Assembly: GCF_900188225.1 (NCBI RefSeq)
Contig: NZ_FZOC01000001.1
Coordinates: 124,001 to 188,000, forward strand
Origin: Humidesulfovibrio mexicanus
Lineage (GTDB): Bacteria; Desulfobacterota; Desulfovibrionia; Desulfovibrionales; Desulfovibrionaceae
DNA: 64,000 nucleotides
Direction of reading: 5' to 3'
A program made the translations under genes and the position numbers. Numbering within the stretch: the stretch's first letter is position 1; every line of letters begins with the position of its first letter. The notes under the pieces are model-generated. The model was not told the DNA's origin, did no database searches, and was given only the letters and a program-made list of their open reading frames with translations. Shown here piece by piece: positions 17,675 to 28,310 of the stretch.

Positions 17675-19855
17675 ATGAGCGGAATCCAGGCACGCCTCAA
17701 CGCCATTTCGGCAGTCATCAACTACAAACCTGCCCATGCGCCCCTGAACTTCCACGACACCAAGCCTACCGAAATTTTCGGCTCCAACGTCTTCAGCGAA
17801 AAGGTGATGAAGGACCGCCTGCCCAAGGATGTCTACAAATCCCTCAAGAAGACCATAGAGTTGGGCGAAAAGCTCGACGCCACCATCGCCGATGTCGTCG
17901 CCAACACCATGAAGGACTGGGCCATCGAAAAAGGGGCCACCCACTTCACCCATGTGTTCTTCCCGCTCACCGGCATGACGGCGGAAAAGCATGACGCCTT
18001 CCTTGTGCCCGATGGCAAGGGCGGCGCCATCGCAGAGTTCTCCGGCAAACTGCTCATCCAGGGCGAACCCGATGCCTCCAGCTTCCCCTCCGGTGGTCTG
18101 CGCTCCACTTTCGAGGCCCGTGGCTACACAGCCTGGGACGTGACCAGCCCGGCCTACATACTTGAGAACCCCAACGGCACCTTTCTGTGCATCCCCACCG
18201 CCTTTGTCTCCTGGTCCGGCGAGGCCCTGGACAAGAAAACGCCGCTGCTGCGCTCCAATCAAGCGCTCAACAAGCAGGCCAAGCGCGTCCTCAAGCTGTT
18301 TGGCGTCGAAACCAAGCTTCCCGTCACCTCCTATGCCGGCCCGGAGCAGGAATACTTCCTCATCGACCGCAACTTCGTGTTCTCCCGGCCCGACCTGCTC
18401 ATCGCCGGCCGCAGCCTGTTCGGGGCCAAGCCGCCAAAGGGGCAGGAATTCGAGGACCAGTACTTCGGCGTTGTGCCGCGCCGCGTGCTTTCCTTCATGA
18501 TGGAGGTGGAGCGCGAACTGTTCAAGCTGGGTGTGCCGGTCAAAACCCGCCACAACGAGGTGGCGCCCAGCCAGTTCGAGATTGCCCCGATCTACGAGGC
18601 CGGAAACATCGCCACCGACCACAATCAGATGGTCATGACCACCCTGCGCAGCGTCGCCAAACGGTATGGCATGGTCTGCCTGCTGCACGAAAAACCCTTT
18701 GCCGGGATCAACGGCTCGGGAAAGCACCTCAACTATTCCCTGGGCAACGCCGATTTGGGCAGCCTTTTCGATCCGGGCGACACCCCGCACGAAAACGCCA
18801 TGTTCCTGGTCTTCTGCGCCGCAGCCATCCGCGGTCTGCACAAGTACGGTGCTGTGCTGCGCGCCACGGTGGCCACAGCCTCGAACGATCATCGCCTGGG
18901 AGCAAACGAGGCTCCCCCCGCAATCATGAGCATGTACCTGGGCGAGCAGCTCTCCGACGTGTTCGAACAGATCAAAAAGGGCAAGGTCAACGGCTGCAAG
19001 ACCAAAGGCCTCATGCACATCGGCGTGGACACGCTGCCCCCGCTGCCCATGGATCCGGGCGATCGCAACCGCACCAGTCCCTTCGCCTTCACCGGCAACC
19101 GCTTTGAATTCCGGGCCGTTGGCTCTTCCCAGTCCATCGCTGGACCGCAGGTGGCCATCAACACCATCATGAGCGAATCCCTGGACTTCATCGCCACGGA
19201 ACTGGAAAAGGCCACCAAGGGTGACGACAAAAAGCTGAATGCCGCCGTTCAGACCCTGTTGCAGAAGATCATCAAGGAGCACGGGGCAATCGTGTTCAAT
19301 GGCGACGGCTACTCCGATGCCTGGCACAAGGAGGCCGCCAAACGTGGTCTGCCCAACCTGAAGACCACCCCGGACGCGCTGCCGGTCCTGACCACCAAGG
19401 AATGCATCGAGCTGTTCACCAAGTACGGGGTGCTCTCCGAGGCCGAGCTCAGAAGCCGTGAGGAGATCTACCTGGAGCAGTACTGCAAGACCCTCAAGAC
19501 CGAGGCGAACCTTGTCGTCCGCATGGCGACCACCATCATCTTCCCTGCGGCCATGCGCTACCAGAGTGAACTCGCCGCCGCCTGCTGCAACCTCAAGACC
19601 ATCGGGCACGATTACAAGATGTCGGCCCTGGAGACCGTGACCGCAAAGCTGCGTGGAATGCAGTCCGCAGTCGCCAAGCTGGAGAAGCTCCTTGAGCATG
19701 AGGCGGACGGAACCCATGCGGAGGCGAAATTCCTGTGCGACAAGGTCCTGCCCGGCATGACCGAAGTCCGCTCCTTCGCCGACGCCTTGGAAAACGTTGT
19801 GGCCGACGATCTGTGGGCTCTGCCGAGCTACCAGGAGATGCTCTTCATCCGCTAG
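17675..19855 (+). CDS. glnN: Glutamine synthetase, type III
   Basis: This 726-residue enzyme makes glutamine from glutamate, ammonia and ATP. The length and the motif set ([74 protein letters not shown]) identify the large type III (GlnN) form, not the 450-residue GlnA. It is presumably the main ammonium-assimilating enzyme. The ATG follows CAGGAG. The gene is monocistronic, with a sigma-54-type promoter, a palindrome and a structured leader upstream and a terminator downstream. Confidence 0.97.
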   Translation: MSGIQARLNAISAVINYKPAHAPLNFHDTKPTEIFGSNVFSEKVMKDRLPKDVYKSLKKTIELGEKLDATIADVVANTMKDWAIEKGATHFTHVFFPLTGMTAEKHDAFLVPDGKGGAIAEFSGKLLIQGEPDASSFPSGGLRSTFEARGYTAWDVTSPAYILENPNGTFLCIPTAFVSWSGEALDKKTPLLRSNQALNKQAKRVLKLFGVETKLPVTSYAGPEQEYFLIDRNFVFSRPDLLIAGRSLFGAKPPKGQEFEDQYFGVVPRRVLSFMMEVERELFKLGVPVKTRHNEVAPSQFEIAPIYEAGNIATDHNQMVMTTLRSVAKRYGMVCLLHEKPFAGINGSGKHLNYSLGNADLGSLFDPGDTPHENAMFLVFCAAAIRGLHKYGAVLRATVATASNDHRLGANEAPPAIMSMYLGEQLSDVFEQIKKGKVNGCKTKGLMHIGVDTLPPLPMDPGDRNRTSPFAFTGNRFEFRAVGSSQSIAGPQVAINTIMSESLDFIATELEKATKGDDKKLNAAVQTLLQKIIKEHGAIVFNGDGYSDAWHKEAAKRGLPNLKTTPDALPVLTTKECIELFTKYGVLSEAELRSREEIYLEQYCKTLKTEANLVVRMATTIIFPAAMRYQSELAAACCNLKTIGHDYKMSALETVTAKLRGMQSAVAKLEKLLEHEADGTHAEAKFLCDKVLPGMTEVRSFADALENVVADDLWALPSYQEMLFIR

Positions 19856-19880
19856 CGCGCCTCCCAACCCCTCACAAGAC

Positions 19881-19909
19881 AAGGCCGCTCCGGTTGGAGC
19901 GGCCTTTTT
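19881..19909 (+). terminator. Rho-independent terminator of glutamine synthetase III
   Basis: AAGGCCGCTCC pairs with GGAGCGGCCTT across a two-base loop and is followed by TTTTT, 25 bases after the stop codon. Confidence 0.88.
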
Positions 19910-19940
19910 CGTGGGGAACGGGGAAACCGAAACTCGGTCA

Positions 19941-20648
19941 TCAGTTTTGCGGAAGGGGCAAATCAAGCGGAGGAGCGGTCTGCCAGCCTGGGCCGTCGAA
20001 ATGCCACCATTCCGTGGACAAGGGCTCGAAACCCTGCTCCGTCATGGCACGCTCCAGAATGTCGCTATTGCGCCGGGCTTCCGGAGACGCCGCAAGACTG
20101 CCGCGATGGGCCTTCTCGCTGAAATCGTCAAAGCCGGTGGGCATGGGCAGTTCGCGGCCCTGCGCGTCTACAAGGGTTACATCGACAGCGGCGCCACGGT
20201 TGTGGCGCGAGCTCTTGACGATGACGCCATTCTCGCGGCGCGGCTCCAAGACATAGCGCTCATCTGGCATAATAGCCCAGAAACGCTGCTGCACAGAAAA
20301 CGGACGATAGCAGTCGTATACTTTAAGGCCATAGCCATCGGCCTTGAGCGCCTTGTGCACTGCGACAAGGCGTTTGGCGATGTCGGTCAAAAGAAAGCAG
20401 CGCCCGGAAGGGTACACGGCCTTGCCAGTAAAATTGTTGGACGTGGCGTACCGCATGTCCAACACAATGTCAGGCTCAAGCCGGATAAGCTCAACAAAAC
20501 CTGAGGCCTCAAGCTGCGGTTCCTCATGGCCTGCGCAAAATAGAACGTTCGGGGCGCACAAGCACACGCAGAACAGAGCAAATGCGGTAAAACCCCTTGC
20601 GACCGCGCCAGTTCTCCCGCGTTCTACTTCTTGCCGCGCTTCTTCCAC
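19941..20648 (-). CDS. VanX-type D-alanyl-D-alanine dipeptidase, exported
   Basis: A 235-residue M15D zinc peptidase predicted to hydrolyse D-Ala-D-Ala. The metal and catalytic motifs are SRHNRGAAVDVTL (SxHxxGxAxD) and STEWWHFD, with YDCYRP carrying the conserved Arg. An N-terminal hydrophobic segment (FTAFALFCVCLCAPNVLFC) looks like a signal peptide, so it probably works in the periplasm on peptidoglycan fragments and is unlikely to be a resistance gene. It starts at a GTG with GGAG upstream, and its first 25 bases overlap the end of the MucR-like gene, suggesting translational coupling. Confidence 0.87.
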   Translation of the reverse strand: MEEARQEVERGRTGAVARGFTAFALFCVCLCAPNVLFCAGHEEPQLEASGFVELIRLEPDIVLDMRYATSNNFTGKAVYPSGRCFLLTDIAKRLVAVHKALKADGYGLKVYDCYRPFSVQQRFWAIMPDERYVLEPRRENGVIVKSSRHNRGAAVDVTLVDAQGRELPMPTGFDDFSEKAHRGSLAASPEARRNSDILERAMTEQGFEPLSTEWWHFDGPGWQTAPPLDLPLPQN

Positions 20649-21016
20649 AACTCCATCTCCTTCATCTTCTTGCGGCGATCACGCTGGAGCGATTTGCAAA
20701 CAAGAGGCATGCCTTTCTTGTACCCATACTTCTCGCGATATTCCGCAGGGGTAAGTCCATGAGACGCCAAGTGTTTCCTGGTGATGATCTTGAACGACTT
20801 GCCGCACGCACAACACGTGATGGTTTTCTCTCGTACGCATTTTGAGGGGTCGCATGAGGCCTCGTCATCACTGCTCACCGGCGAGGAATCCTCGGCAATG
20901 GCCTGGATGCCGCGGACCAGTTTCTTGACCATTGAGGTTATCTCCTCTTCAGTCATGGTCCGGACACTGGCCTGCGCCTTGACGATCTCCAACGCTTCCT
21001 TCAGATAGTCATCCAT
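20624..21016 (-). CDS. MucR/Ros-family zinc-finger transcriptional regulator
   Basis: This 130-residue DNA-binding protein has the Ros/MucR core: a cysteine pair (TCCACGKSFK), then KHLASHGLTPAEYREKYGYKKGMPLVC, with the His ligands of the zinc finger and a basic tail. MucR-type proteins of alphaproteobacteria control exopolysaccharide, motility and symbiosis genes. The Desulfovibrio members are little studied. The ATG giving MDDYLKEALEIV has CAGGAG upstream. It lies ahead of and overlaps the dipeptidase gene. Its targets cannot be read from the sequence. Confidence 0.88.
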   Translation of the reverse strand: MDDYLKEALEIVKAQASVRTMTEEEITSMVKKLVRGIQAIAEDSSPVSSDDEASCDPSKCVREKTITCCACGKSFKIITRKHLASHGLTPAEYREKYGYKKGMPLVCKSLQRDRRKKMKEMELWKKRGKK

Positions 21017-21193
21017 CGCGGTCTCCTGTTTGGCTTGCATACAGTGTTTCGTGAATCGACCTTGCATGGCTTTATGCATCACAATAGTCGATGCCGTATC
21101 ATCGGCGCAACACCACGTCAACACATGCTTCGAATTCTTGTTGCGCGGCGTGAAACAGTACAGGGGACGAAATGGCGATACGTTCGGCGTCGA

Positions 21194-21224
21194 CCAAAAA
21201 AGAAGGGCCGCCCAAAGGCGACCC
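21194..21224 (-). terminator. Rho-independent terminator of the ilv operon
   Basis: On the minus strand GGGTCGCC pairs with GGCGGCCC (one G-T pair) and is followed by TTCTTTTTT, 28 bases after the ilvC stop codon. Confidence 0.8.
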
Positions 21225-21251
21225 TCATACGGAACAAATCAATCCAGCAGA

Positions 21252-22771
<1,520 letters not shown>

Positions 22772-22781
22772 GGCGTATCTC

Positions 22782-24476
22782 CTAGACGAGCAGCATGTCG
22801 GTAAGTGAGGCGCCTGCGGGCACCATGGGGTACACGTTCTCCTCCTTCTCGACATGCACATCGACAATGACCGTGCCTGGAGTTTCCAGCGCCAGCCTGA
22901 GGACAGGCTCAAGCTCCTCGGGCTTGGTGATGCGGAAGCCCTTCGCCCCGTATGCCTCGGCCAACTTCACGAAGTCGGGCTGGGCCTCCATGCAGGTTTC
23001 ACAATAGTTGCGCTCGTAGAAAAGCTCCTGCCACTGGCGCACCATACCAAGAAACCCGTTGTTCAGAATGACGATTTTGACTCCCAGCCTGTTGCACACG
23101 CTGGTTGCCAATTCCTGAATGTTCATCTGGATGGAGCCGTCCCCGGCGACATCGATGACCATCTTGTCAGGGCAGGCCAGTTGCGCGCCGATGGCGGCCG
23201 GGAAACCATAGCCCATGGTGCCCAGTCCGCCAGAGGACAGGAAGGTGTTGGGCTTGTTGAAGGTATAGAACTGCGCGGCCCACATCTGATTCTGGCCGAC
23301 CTCCGTGCAGATGATGGCGTCCCCGCCTGTGAGTTCGTGCAGCTTTTCCACCACGGACTGGGGCTTGATGGCTCCGTTGCCGGGCTTGTAGGTCAGCGGA
23401 TGCTCCTTGGCCCACACGCCGACCTTGGTGATCCAGGGCATGTGCCCGCCCTCGAAGTCGTATTCCGCGAGGCTGGGCTCCAGTTCCTCCTTCAGCGCCT
23501 CCAGGGCGAGGCGACAATCGGAGACCAGCGGTACGTGGACGCTGACGTTTTTCTGGATGCTCGTGGGGTCGATGTCGATATGCACAAGGGTGGCCTTGGG
23601 AGCGAAAGTGCTCACCTTTCCGGTCACGCGGTCATCAAATCGGGCGCCAACGGCAAGGACCAAATCAGCGTTGTTGACGGCCATGTTCGCGGCGTATGTT
23701 CCGTGCATTCCCAGCATTCCAAGCCACAGGCGCTTGTCGTCTCCGGGAAAACAGCCCAGCCCCATGAGGGTGGCCGTGACGGGGATGTGCAGATTCTTCG
23801 CCAGCCAGGTAAGGGCCTCATGCGCCTTGCTGGAGATGACGCCGCCGCCAGCGTAGATCAGCGGACGCTCGGCATCGCGGATGAGCTGCGCCACCTTGCG
23901 AATCTGCCCGGCGTGCGGCTTGTAGGTGGGATTGTAGCTGCGCATCCGCACATCTTCCGGCCAGGCGAACTCGGTGCGGGCCTGCATCACATCCTTGGGC
24001 AGGTCCACCAGCACCGGCCCGGGGCGGCCGGATCGGGCAAGATAGAAAGCCTGGCGGATGACATGCGCCAGATCCTTCACGTTTTTCACAAGATAGTTGT
24101 GCTTGGTGCAGGGCCGGGTGATGCCCACGATATCCACTTCCTGGAAGGCGTCGTTGCCGATGAGCGGAGTGGGCACCTGCCCGGTAAGAATGACCACAGG
24201 GATTGAATCCATGTAGGCCGTGGCGATGCCTGTGACGGTATTGGTAGCGCCTGGGCCGGAGGTGACCAGACAGACGCCGACCCTGCCCGAAGCGCGGGCG
24301 TAGCCGTCGGCCGCATGGATCGCCCCCTGCTCATGACGCACAAGGACATGCCTGAAGGAGGCGTTCGGCAACTCGTTGTAGATGTCGATAACGGCTCCGC
24401 CCGGGAACCCGAAAACAACCTCCACTCCTTCACGTTTCAGACATTCAAGCAGGATTTGAGCTCCGGTGAGCTCCAT
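22782..24476 (-). CDS. ilvB: Acetolactate synthase large (catalytic) subunit
   Basis: This 564-residue ThDP- and FAD-dependent enzyme condenses pyruvate with pyruvate or 2-ketobutyrate in branched-chain amino acid synthesis. Visible motifs are [15 protein letters not shown] with the catalytic Glu in [32 protein letters not shown], and the ThDP motif [12 protein letters not shown] to [12 protein letters not shown]. The start at the ATG giving [18 protein letters not shown] is family-typical. It is four bases after the DUF465 gene. Confidence 0.97.
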   Translation of the reverse strand: MELTGAQILLECLKREGVEVVFGFPGGAVIDIYNELPNASFRHVLVRHEQGAIHAADGYARASGRVGVCLVTSGPGATNTVTGIATAYMDSIPVVILTGQVPTPLIGNDAFQEVDIVGITRPCTKHNYLVKNVKDLAHVIRQAFYLARSGRPGPVLVDLPKDVMQARTEFAWPEDVRMRSYNPTYKPHAGQIRKVAQLIRDAERPLIYAGGGVISSKAHEALTWLAKNLHIPVTATLMGLGCFPGDDKRLWLGMLGMHGTYAANMAVNNADLVLAVGARFDDRVTGKVSTFAPKATLVHIDIDPTSIQKNVSVHVPLVSDCRLALEALKEELEPSLAEYDFEGGHMPWITKVGVWAKEHPLTYKPGNGAIKPQSVVEKLHELTGGDAIICTEVGQNQMWAAQFYTFNKPNTFLSSGGLGTMGYGFPAAIGAQLACPDKMVIDVAGDGSIQMNIQELATSVCNRLGVKIVILNNGFLGMVRQWQELFYERNYCETCMEAQPDFVKLAEAYGAKGFRITKPEELEPVLRLALETPGTVIVDVHVEKEENVYPMVPAGASLTDMLLV

Positions 24477-24480
24477 AGCG

Positions 24481-24711
24481 CTAGGCCTCCTGTTGACGAT
24501 ACTTATCCAGCAAGGCTTGCAGTTTCGTCTTTCCGGCAAGCTTCTTCTTCTTCAGCTCCTTGATCTCCTGTTCGACAACGGGGCTTAGGAAAGGCTTGCC
24601 TTCTAGCTTGACGATCATCTTTTCATAATCCTGGTGCTGCAACCAAAGGGCGCGCAGTTCGGAATCCTGGGTTTCAAACTTTTCGATAAGGGCGCGATCC
24701 TGTGCTTCCAT
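24481..24711 (-). CDS. Small DUF465/YdcH-like helical protein
   Basis: A 76-residue protein of the DUF465 type: a single helical hairpin rich in Lys, Glu and Gln ([18 protein letters not shown], then [20 protein letters not shown]). The family function is unknown. The ATG is preceded by AAGGAG. It overlaps the end of the DUF167 gene by 38 bases and ends four bases before ilvB. It thus sits inside the operon feeding ilvB-ilvN-ilvC, though a metabolic link is not evident. Confidence 0.8.
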   Translation of the reverse strand: MEAQDRALIEKFETQDSELRALWLQHQDYEKMIVKLEGKPFLSPVVEQEIKELKKKKLAGKTKLQALLDKYRQQEA

Positions 24712-25054
24712 GTGTGGCTCCTTCAGTTGGAGGTTGCCCGCCGGCCTGGTCCGCCCGGACCCGAGGCCAGATCGGCTCTTTCTCAGCACGCACTCGAAGC
24801 GTCTTCTTCCGGGACGTCTGTCCGGACGCAAGCGCCACCTGGCTTCGTTTAAGCCCCAACAGGGCCGCCACATACTCCACCAGCGAGGCGTTGGCCTTAT
24901 TGTCCACTGCGGGCGCGTTCAGGCGAATCTTCAAGCAGTCCTGGTGCATTCCGGCCAGTTCATCGCGCTTTGCTCCCGGCTGCACCCAGACCTGGACCCG
25001 CCATTCCCCCTCTCCCGCAGCGCGGACATATTCAGGGGTTGCCGTTCCCGTCAA
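24674..25054 (-). CDS. DUF167/YggU-family protein
   Basis: This 126-residue protein has the YggU core: VQPGAKRDELAGMHQD, KIRLNAPAVDNKANASLVEYVAALLGLKRSQVALASGQTSRKK in outline. The conserved Asn-Lys-Ala-Asn motif is clear. The C-terminal 35 residues extend past the normal end and overlap the next gene, which is unusual. In many bacteria yggU follows yggT, as here with DivIVA between them. The molecular function is unknown. Confidence 0.82.
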   Translation of the reverse strand: MTGTATPEYVRAAGEGEWRVQVWVQPGAKRDELAGMHQDCLKIRLNAPAVDNKANASLVEYVAALLGLKRSQVALASGQTSRKKTLRVRAEKEPIWPRVRADQAGGQPPTEGATHGSTGSRPYRKV

Positions 25055-25057
25055 AGA

Positions 25058-25561
25058 TCACTCCGCTTTCCGCAAATATTTCAACTTCGATTCCAAGGTC
25101 TCAAGCCTGTTCTCGGCCGGATCGTCGGATTCGAGGATGCGCAAATGCGTTTCCAGCAGGCCGCGCAGCTGGATATCGAACTGGCTGCGCTGCCGTTTCA
25201 AATTTTCAATATCTTCATAGAGTTGAGCAAGCCGGTTGTGGCCCTGCTGCACCATGCCCTCGGCCTTGGCGCGGGCCTCATCCAGGATGAGTTGGGCTTC
25301 GCGTTGCGCTCCGCCCTTGATGTCGTCGACCATCTTCTGCGTGCTCATGAGGGTGTCGCGCAGCGTTTCGTCTCTCTGGCGAAACTCCTCAACGCTGGCC
25401 TCCATGCGCCTGACCTTCTTGATGAGGTTCTTGCGCTCCTCGGCCACTGCGCCCAACATCTCCGCAACCTCGGCCATGAGCTGGTCGACCTCTTCCGGAG
25501 CATAGCCCCAGAGCTTCTTGGAGAACTTGCGGTTCAGCAGGTCAATCTTGGAGATGGTCAC
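25058..25561 (-). CDS. DivIVA-domain protein
   Basis: A 167-residue coiled-coil protein with the DivIVA N-terminal membrane-binding pattern: ISKIDLLNRKFSKKLWGY followed by APEEVDQLMAEV. Long heptad-like helices occupy about residues 30-150. DivIVA proteins mark curved membranes and recruit division or envelope factors. Their role in deltaproteobacteria is little studied. It is four bases after yggT and three bases before the DUF167 gene, an arrangement resembling the yggT-divIVA gene pairs of Gram-positive division clusters. Confidence 0.85.
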   Translation of the reverse strand: MTISKIDLLNRKFSKKLWGYAPEEVDQLMAEVAEMLGAVAEERKNLIKKVRRMEASVEEFRQRDETLRDTLMSTQKMVDDIKGGAQREAQLILDEARAKAEGMVQQGHNRLAQLYEDIENLKRQRSQFDIQLRGLLETHLRILESDDPAENRLETLESKLKYLRKAE

Positions 25562-25564
25562 ATC

Positions 25565-25900
25565 CTACCCCAACAGCGTGGAGGCGAGAGCCCCCATCAT
25601 GCGCGCGTTCATGGCCATGTCGATCACAAGCCGGTCAAGCAGGGCCGTAACAATCTGCACGCCAAAAATGACGACTATGGGGGAGAGGTCGAAACCTCCG
25701 ACCACGACAAAGGGCATCCAACGCCGGATGCGCCAGTAGAGCGGTTCCGTGGCGTTGCGCAGAAAGCGCACGATGGGATTGTACGGATCCGGGTTCACCC
25801 ATGAAAGCAACGCGGACACGATGACCACCCACATGTAGCCGGTAAGCAGGATGGACACCAACTGCACGAACTTCACCAGAACGATCATCAAATACGACAT
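25565..25900 (-). CDS. YggT-family membrane protein
   Basis: A 111-residue inner-membrane protein with two hydrophobic blocks: VKFVQLVSILLTGYMWVVIV near residues 9-30 and IVVIFGVQIVTALLDRLVI near 77-95. The intervening segment WVNPDPYNPIVRFLRNATEP is the classic YggT signature. The family is linked to cell-envelope or osmotic functions, without a settled mechanism. The ATG giving MSYLMIVLVKF is preceded by GGAGGG. Confidence 0.9.
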   Translation of the reverse strand: MSYLMIVLVKFVQLVSILLTGYMWVVIVSALLSWVNPDPYNPIVRFLRNATEPLYWRIRRWMPFVVVGGFDLSPIVVIFGVQIVTALLDRLVIDMAMNARMMGALASTLLG

Positions 25901-25989
25901 CAACCCTCCGCAACACAGTGGCGCCGCTATTTGCCGGGCACCCCGCATGTGCCTCCCTTGTGGCACAGCGAAGGCGAAGAATCAAGTCC

Positions 25990-26670
25990 TTACGGCATGG
26001 CCGCGCGCTCCGGCCAGGCCCGCCGCAGCGCGTCGAGCAGGGTGGGAAAGTCGGGAACAAGCAAGGCCGCGTCAAGGTCCGGATTCTTGAAAGACCAGAA
26101 GTCCACCCCGGCGTTCTTGGCTGTGTGCTCGTCCACGCTGGAGTCGCCCAGAAAGGCCACATCGGCGGGGCCAAGTCCCCAGGCTTCCAGAATCTGCCGC
26201 ACCCCGTCCGGGTCCGGCTTTGGCGCGGCGGTGTTGGCCACGGTCATAACCGGATCGAAGTAGCCCCGCAGATCAACGGCCTCGAACACCAGATGCACCG
26301 TGTCCATACGATTGGTGTCCACCGCAAGCAGAAAGTCCGACTCCTTGAGCCAGCCCAGCAAGCGGCGGATGCCAGGTTCGCGTGTCAGAAACGGCAGCAT
26401 GTCGCGGTAGTCGATCTGCGAACGGAAGGCCAAGGCCTCCTCGTAATGCTCGGCTGGCACGATGCGCCTCAGGGAATCGTACACGTTCTGGATGTGCGTG
26501 TACTGCTCATCTTCGGGCGTCATGGGCGGCAGGCCGAACCGCGTGCGGTACTTGTTGTAGTACACCACATTGGCCCGAAGCGAATCGATGAGCACGCCGT
26601 CGCAGTCGAAAATGAAGCCCTTGTAACGCCGCAAGGCGGAAACATCAGGGGAGAGGTCGAGAACAACCAT
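25990..26670 (-). CDS. HAD-superfamily hydrolase (phosphoglycolate-phosphatase-like)
   Basis: This 226-residue protein has HAD motif I FDCDGVLIDS near residue 20, motif II AVDTNRMD, and a motif III/IV region (KPDPDGVRQIL, then FLGDSSVDEHTAK). It is probably a small-molecule phosphatase, but the substrate cannot be assigned. The nucleophile and general acid Asp are both present. It follows the unknown 290-residue gene by nine bases and precedes yggT. Confidence 0.85.
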   Translation of the reverse strand: MVVLDLSPDVSALRRYKGFIFDCDGVLIDSLRANVVYYNKYRTRFGLPPMTPEDEQYTHIQNVYDSLRRIVPAEHYEEALAFRSQIDYRDMLPFLTREPGIRRLLGWLKESDFLLAVDTNRMDTVHLVFEAVDLRGYFDPVMTVANTAAPKPDPDGVRQILEAWGLGPADVAFLGDSSVDEHTAKNAGVDFWSFKNPDLDAALLVPDFPTLLDALRRAWPERAAMP

Positions 26671-26679
26671 GTGTGCGCC

Positions 26680-27552
26680 CTACTCGTCCTTGGCGCCCGG
26701 CTTCAAAACGCCAAGGGTCACCATGGAGGCCAGCCACGACTTGTTCGCAGGGACATTCCCAAGCCCCAGGAACCGCCACAGGGGCGCACGGTATACGCGC
26801 TGCGCGCCAGAAATGGCTTCCAGAGGCCCCTCGGGGATTCCGGCCTCGGCCAGTTCGTCGGCAATACTGCCCACGTCCGTGCACAGGGCTTCGCCCGGCA
26901 TAAGCAGGACAAAACTTTCCAACAGCTTGCGCCAGGGCAGGGGCGTATGCTCCGTCTGAGGCAACGTGAGGCCGGACAATTCACGCCCAAGGGCCAACGC
27001 GTCCTGGTCGGAGTCCTCGTCAACAACCTCAGGCCCGGCCGCGACACTTTGGCCCAGACGGCTCCAGGCGTTTTTCAGCCGTTCCTCCACGCTACGCAGG
27101 TCCAGCATCCTTTCCTCAAGACTCCAGGCCAGCAGCAGCAGCACCTGGGCCTGGCGCAAGGCGGCGCTTTCGGGATCGGCCGCCTCGACACCGCCAACGC
27201 CAAGCAGACTGCGCTCCACCTCGGCCTGCACGGCAATGCCGCCTTCAGGCGAAAGCGCTCCGACAGCGCCCGCCAGGCTTTGGGCCAGGGCATCGCCGGG
27301 ATTGGCCTGCTCCTCGCCGAAGCGCAGCAAATCGGCAAGCAGGGCCCGCGCCGTGCGTGGATCAAACGGCGACAAGGCGGACCGGACCGTCTCGATATCG
27401 GGCGAAGTGCCTTCAGAACGTTCCCGGATGGAAGACAAGGCTCCGCGAACCGTGGGCAAGCCAGGATCCAAAAGGCGGAGTCCGGCCGCCAAGTGCGTGC
27501 CCATACGGGAAGAAAGCAATTGCGGGTGCATATATGGAAAATACAATGGCAT
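26680..27552 (-). CDS. Hypothetical protein, 290 residues
   Basis: Unrecognised. The protein is rich in Leu, Ala, Glu and Gly and largely helical, with a segment LLLLAWSLEERMLDLRSVEERLKNAWSRL in the middle (about residues 137-165). No signal peptide or clear membrane span is seen. A GGAG sits upstream of the ATG giving MPLYFPYMHPQ. It starts 18 bases after the cysteine-rich gene, so the two are likely cotranscribed and may work together. Confidence 0.7.
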   Translation of the reverse strand: MPLYFPYMHPQLLSSRMGTHLAAGLRLLDPGLPTVRGALSSIRERSEGTSPDIETVRSALSPFDPRTARALLADLLRFGEEQANPGDALAQSLAGAVGALSPEGGIAVQAEVERSLLGVGGVEAADPESAALRQAQVLLLLAWSLEERMLDLRSVEERLKNAWSRLGQSVAAGPEVVDEDSDQDALALGRELSGLTLPQTEHTPLPWRKLLESFVLLMPGEALCTDVGSIADELAEAGIPEGPLEAISGAQRVYRAPLWRFLGLGNVPANKSWLASMVTLGVLKPGAKDE

Positions 27553-27570
27553 GGGTACTCCAGTGCGGGT

Positions 27571-27972
27571 TCACGCCTTGGCGCGCAGGCGATAGTTGAT
27601 GCAATGCCCCGCGCACATGGGCAGGCGCAACAGACAGATATCCACGAACAAGTGACGGCATTCGGGCAGTGCCTCCGCGGTTGTCGGCACGTACTGCGGG
27701 CAAACGACGCCTTCACTCACCATGCGCTCGAAACGCGCGCTCCACAACCGCATGAGTTCGGTCTCGTCAAGCCCGAAATTGTCGGCCCGGTTCAAGAAAT
27801 CATCATACGCGGCCTCCCAGCCGAGTTGGACAACGCAGCGGTAGTCCTGGTTCAGGCCGGGGTTCAGCTGTTCCTCATAAAGGCAACGTCCCTGGTAATA
27901 GGAACGGCACCCGAAGGCAGGTAAACGGACAAGAACATTTTTCGCGTGTTCAGACACTTGCGATCCCAGCAT
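27571..27972 (-). CDS. Cysteine-containing hypothetical protein
   Basis: From the ATG at 27972 the protein has 133 residues. A GTG at 27957 (VSEHAKNVLVRLPAFGC) is an equally good start. Six to eight cysteines are spread along it: FGCRSYYQGRCLYEE, YRCVV, VVCPQY, PECRHL and the end LLRLPMCAGHCINY. This suggests a metal or Fe-S cluster, though no standard spacing is matched. It is the first gene of the ten-gene minus-strand run that ends with ilvC. Confidence 0.65.
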   Translation of the reverse strand: MLGSQVSEHAKNVLVRLPAFGCRSYYQGRCLYEEQLNPGLNQDYRCVVQLGWEAAYDDFLNRADNFGLDETELMRLWSARFERMVSEGVVCPQYVPTTAEALPECRHLFVDICLLRLPMCAGHCINYRLRAKA

Positions 27973-28106
27973 CCTGCCATTCCATGGTGCGATCCCCGAA
28001 CGAGAGAATACGCTGGCGCAATGTGGATTGTAAAGCCGCAGCCCATGCAAGGCATTGACCTGAACCAGGGCGGCAGGTAGACTTCATGCACAATAAGGAG
28101 ATTCAA

Positions 28107-28298
28107 ATGGGCGGACTTACAGGAATTCTAATCGTCGTCATCGTGGCGCTCATCATAACCGGCAGCCACAAGCTGCCGGACCTGGGGTCCGGTTTGGGAC
28201 GTGGCATCAAAAACTTCAAGCGGAGCTTGAAAGAGCCGGATGAAATCGACGTGACCCCCCAATCTGCTGAAAAAGATAGGGATAACAAGCCCAAATAG
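28107..28298 (+). CDS. tatA: Twin-arginine translocase subunit, TatA/TatE type
   Basis: A 63-residue protein with one N-terminal membrane helix (GILIVVIVALIITGSHKLPD), the short hinge of TatA, then an amphipathic stretch GLGRGIKNFKRSLKE and an acidic tail. It would form the variable-size channel of the Tat pathway for folded proteins such as periplasmic hydrogenases. The ATG at 28107 has AAGGAG upstream. No tatB or tatC is nearby. The conserved Phe-Gly after the helix appears here as TGSHKL. Confidence 0.85.
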   Translation: MGGLTGILIVVIVALIITGSHKLPDLGSGLGRGIKNFKRSLKEPDEIDVTPQSAEKDRDNKPK

Positions 28299-28310
28299 CA
28301 CCAAGCGCCA

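Noticed and set aside
17666-19966. A 766-residue minus-strand frame opposite glutamine synthetase III
   Set aside because: Shadow frame. The plus strand encodes all the glutamine synthetase motifs.
25918-27924. A 668-residue plus-strand frame opposite the HAD and unknown genes
   Set aside because: It has Gly/Arg/His-rich shadow composition and no family motifs, while the minus strand has clean starts, RBSs and a HAD motif.
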